Shown here piece after piece: positions 5,987-6,860 of a stretch of DNA of 6,860 nucleotides. The notes under the pieces are model-generated. The model was not told where the DNA came from and did not search any database. It worked only from the letters and a program-made list of their open reading frames with translations. A program made the translations under genes and the position numbers. How positions within the stretch are numbered: the first letter of the stretch is position 1; each line of letters begins with the position of its first letter. The stretch covers positions 1-6,860 of the forward strand of contig CALEJX010000515.1 in the NCBI GenBank assembly GCA_937898375.1. The letters are read 5' to 3'. Source of the stretch: an uncultured Ruminococcus sp. (GTDB lineage: Bacteria > Bacillota > Clostridia > Oscillospirales > Ruminococcaceae).

Positions 5987-6592
5987 ATGAAAAAGATCTT
6001 TAAATCGATTTCAGCTTCTGTTACAGCGTTTATTATTGCTTCGACAATGGTTATAAGTGCATCAGCCGCTTCATCTGCCGCTGATGTTGTGGCTGCTGCA
6101 AAGTCAGCAGGTGTTCCTTCAAATCACGTTTCTGAGCTAAAGAATTACCTTGATTCTCATGCTTCAAAGTTCAGTTCTGATGACTATGATTACATGATCA
6201 AGGCTCTTTCAGATTGCGGTGCTAAGTATGTTCAGCCTGTTGCTGACAAACTTTTCGGAGCAGGCACTGATCTTGCTTCACTTACAAACGATCAGCTGAG
6301 ACAGGTATTCAAGGAAATGGGCGAAAACAGCAGAAAAGCTATAGCTGACGCTTGCGTTGCTACTGGTAAGCATTTTGGCGTTACTATCAAGGTAGACGAG
6401 CTTCCAAGCAAGGATTGGAACGTTCAGGTAGTTGATTCAGACGGCAACACAAATATTGGAACAAACACAGGCAGCGGTTCACTCAATACAGGTGCAAACA
6501 GCATGACAGCTGTTGAAGTTGCTGCTATTCTCACACTTGCTCTTAGTGCATTTGGCATTACTGTAGCTGTTAAGAAGAACAGAGAGTGCTAA
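5987..6592 (+). CDS. Secreted, C-terminally membrane-anchored protein with a sortase-signal-like tail
   Basis: A 201-residue exported protein of unknown function. Residues 1-28 are a signal peptide (MKKIFKSIS, hydrophobic core, cleavage near ASA). Residues 29-145 look alpha-helical and soluble (ADVVAAAKSAGVPSNHVSEL, then DDYDYMIKALSDCGAKY and NDQLRQVFKEMG). A Gly/Thr/Asn/Ser-rich linker covers about 150-172. The tail has LNTG at 166-169, a hydrophobic segment at about 173-195 and the end KKNREC. This is the layout of a sortase sorting signal, but LNTG lacks the Pro of LPxTG, so it may be a variant signal or just a membrane anchor. I recall similar secreted helical proteins in Ruminococcus but know no function. 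I chose the ATG at 5987, not the in-frame GTG at 5975, because the GTG lies inside the ribosome site AAAGGTGAT, which is well spaced for the ATG. The promoter is consensus, suggesting high expression. The next gene starts 3 bases after the stop. Confidence 0.85.
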   Translation: MKKIFKSISASVTAFIIASTMVISASAASSAADVVAAAKSAGVPSNHVSELKNYLDSHASKFSSDDYDYMIKALSDCGAKYVQPVADKLFGAGTDLASLTNDQLRQVFKEMGENSRKAIADACVATGKHFGVTIKVDELPSKDWNVQVVDSDGNTNIGTNTGSGSLNTGANSMTAVEVAAILTLALSAFGITVAVKKNREC

Positions 6593-6595
6593 GAT

Positions 6596-6860
6596 ATGGT
6601 CAGGAAAGAAGATAAAGCTTCCTCGTCTGACACAAACAAACAGAAAAAAAATAAGAGGACGTCGGTGGCTGTAATGGTTCTGACGCCTCTTTTAGTTTTG
6701 GCTCTTTGTTTGTCTATAATGACATTGGCAAGCTACAAAAAATTCATAGAACTGCAGGGATACGCAGCTATTGCCTTCAATGAAAATGCACATTTGAAAA
6801 ACCCCTCGTCTGATAATAAATACAGAAACGCAGACGCATTGCCTATGAAGGAAATGACAG
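6596..6860 (+). CDS. N-terminal part of a single-pass membrane protein, possibly a sortase (3' end outside window)
   Basis: The frame is open from the ATG at 6596 to the window edge, 88 full codons. A basic, hydrophilic cytoplasmic start (about 21 residues, with KQKKNKR) is followed by one membrane segment at about 22-46 (VAVMVLTPLLVLALCLSIMT) and then a polar, presumably external part. This is the topology of a signal-anchored enzyme such as a sortase. The preceding gene encodes a protein with a sortase-signal-like tail, so a sortase is a fair guess. The catalytic His, Cys and Arg region would lie outside the window and nothing seen so far is diagnostic. Spacing of 3 bases from the previous stop indicates an operon and likely translational coupling. 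The ribosome site is weak (AGAGAG about 9 bases upstream). The gene is real with good confidence; the function is uncertain. Confidence 0.7.
   Translation, partial: MVRKEDKASSSDTNKQKKNKRTSVAVMVLTPLLVLALCLSIMTLASYKKFIELQGYAAIAFNENAHLKNPSSDNKYRNADALPMKEMT

Overview
The window looks like a stretch of chromosome from an AT-rich Gram-positive anaerobe of the Clostridia. A Ruminococcus-type gut Oscillospiraceae is my best guess. The basis is the codon and base composition, strong AGGAGG-type ribosome sites, TTGACA/TATAAT promoters, a DUF6147-like secreted protein, a zinc-free anti-sigma protein with a DUF4367-like tail, and a Ruminococcus-style secreted protein with a C-terminal membrane anchor. 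The genus is an inference from protein style, not from a database match.

Left part (1-3872): one end of a type II-A-like CRISPR-Cas locus. The first 881 codons of a large cas9 lie on the minus strand, and the window cuts the gene just after the HNH motif DHIWPQ. In the 173 bases upstream of cas9, on the opposite strand, I read a complete tracrRNA gene: a TTGACA/TAATAT promoter overlapping the cas9 start codon, a nearly repeat-length anti-repeat with the type II-A AAGU bulge, two small hairpins and a strong intrinsic terminator. Upstream of that, and co-directional with cas9, is a 327-codon HTH-WYL-WCX transcription regulator with its own sigma-A-like promoter. It has no visible terminator between it and cas9. 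The repeat-spacer array and the adaptation genes (cas1, cas2, csn2) are not in the window.

Middle part (3925-5739): an ECF-type sigma factor gene and a membrane anti-sigma-like gene that overlap by a few bases on the minus strand. They end at a 14-bp hairpin terminator. The U-run of that terminator leads directly into the ribosome site of a small secreted protein gene (DUF6147-like), which has its own terminator further down.

Right part (5679-6860): a 308-base divergent control region with a textbook promoter on the plus strand. It drives a secreted, helix-rich protein with a C-terminal anchor that resembles a sortase sorting signal (LNTG, hydrophobic segment, KK tail). Three bases after its stop codon begins a single-pass membrane protein that runs off the window and could be the cognate sortase, although no catalytic part is visible.

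The most notable point is the WYL regulator / antisense tracrRNA / cas9 arrangement. It suggests a type II CRISPR locus under control of a ligand-sensing regulator. Read-through from the regulator gene would transcribe both an antisense copy of the tracrRNA and the cas9 message.
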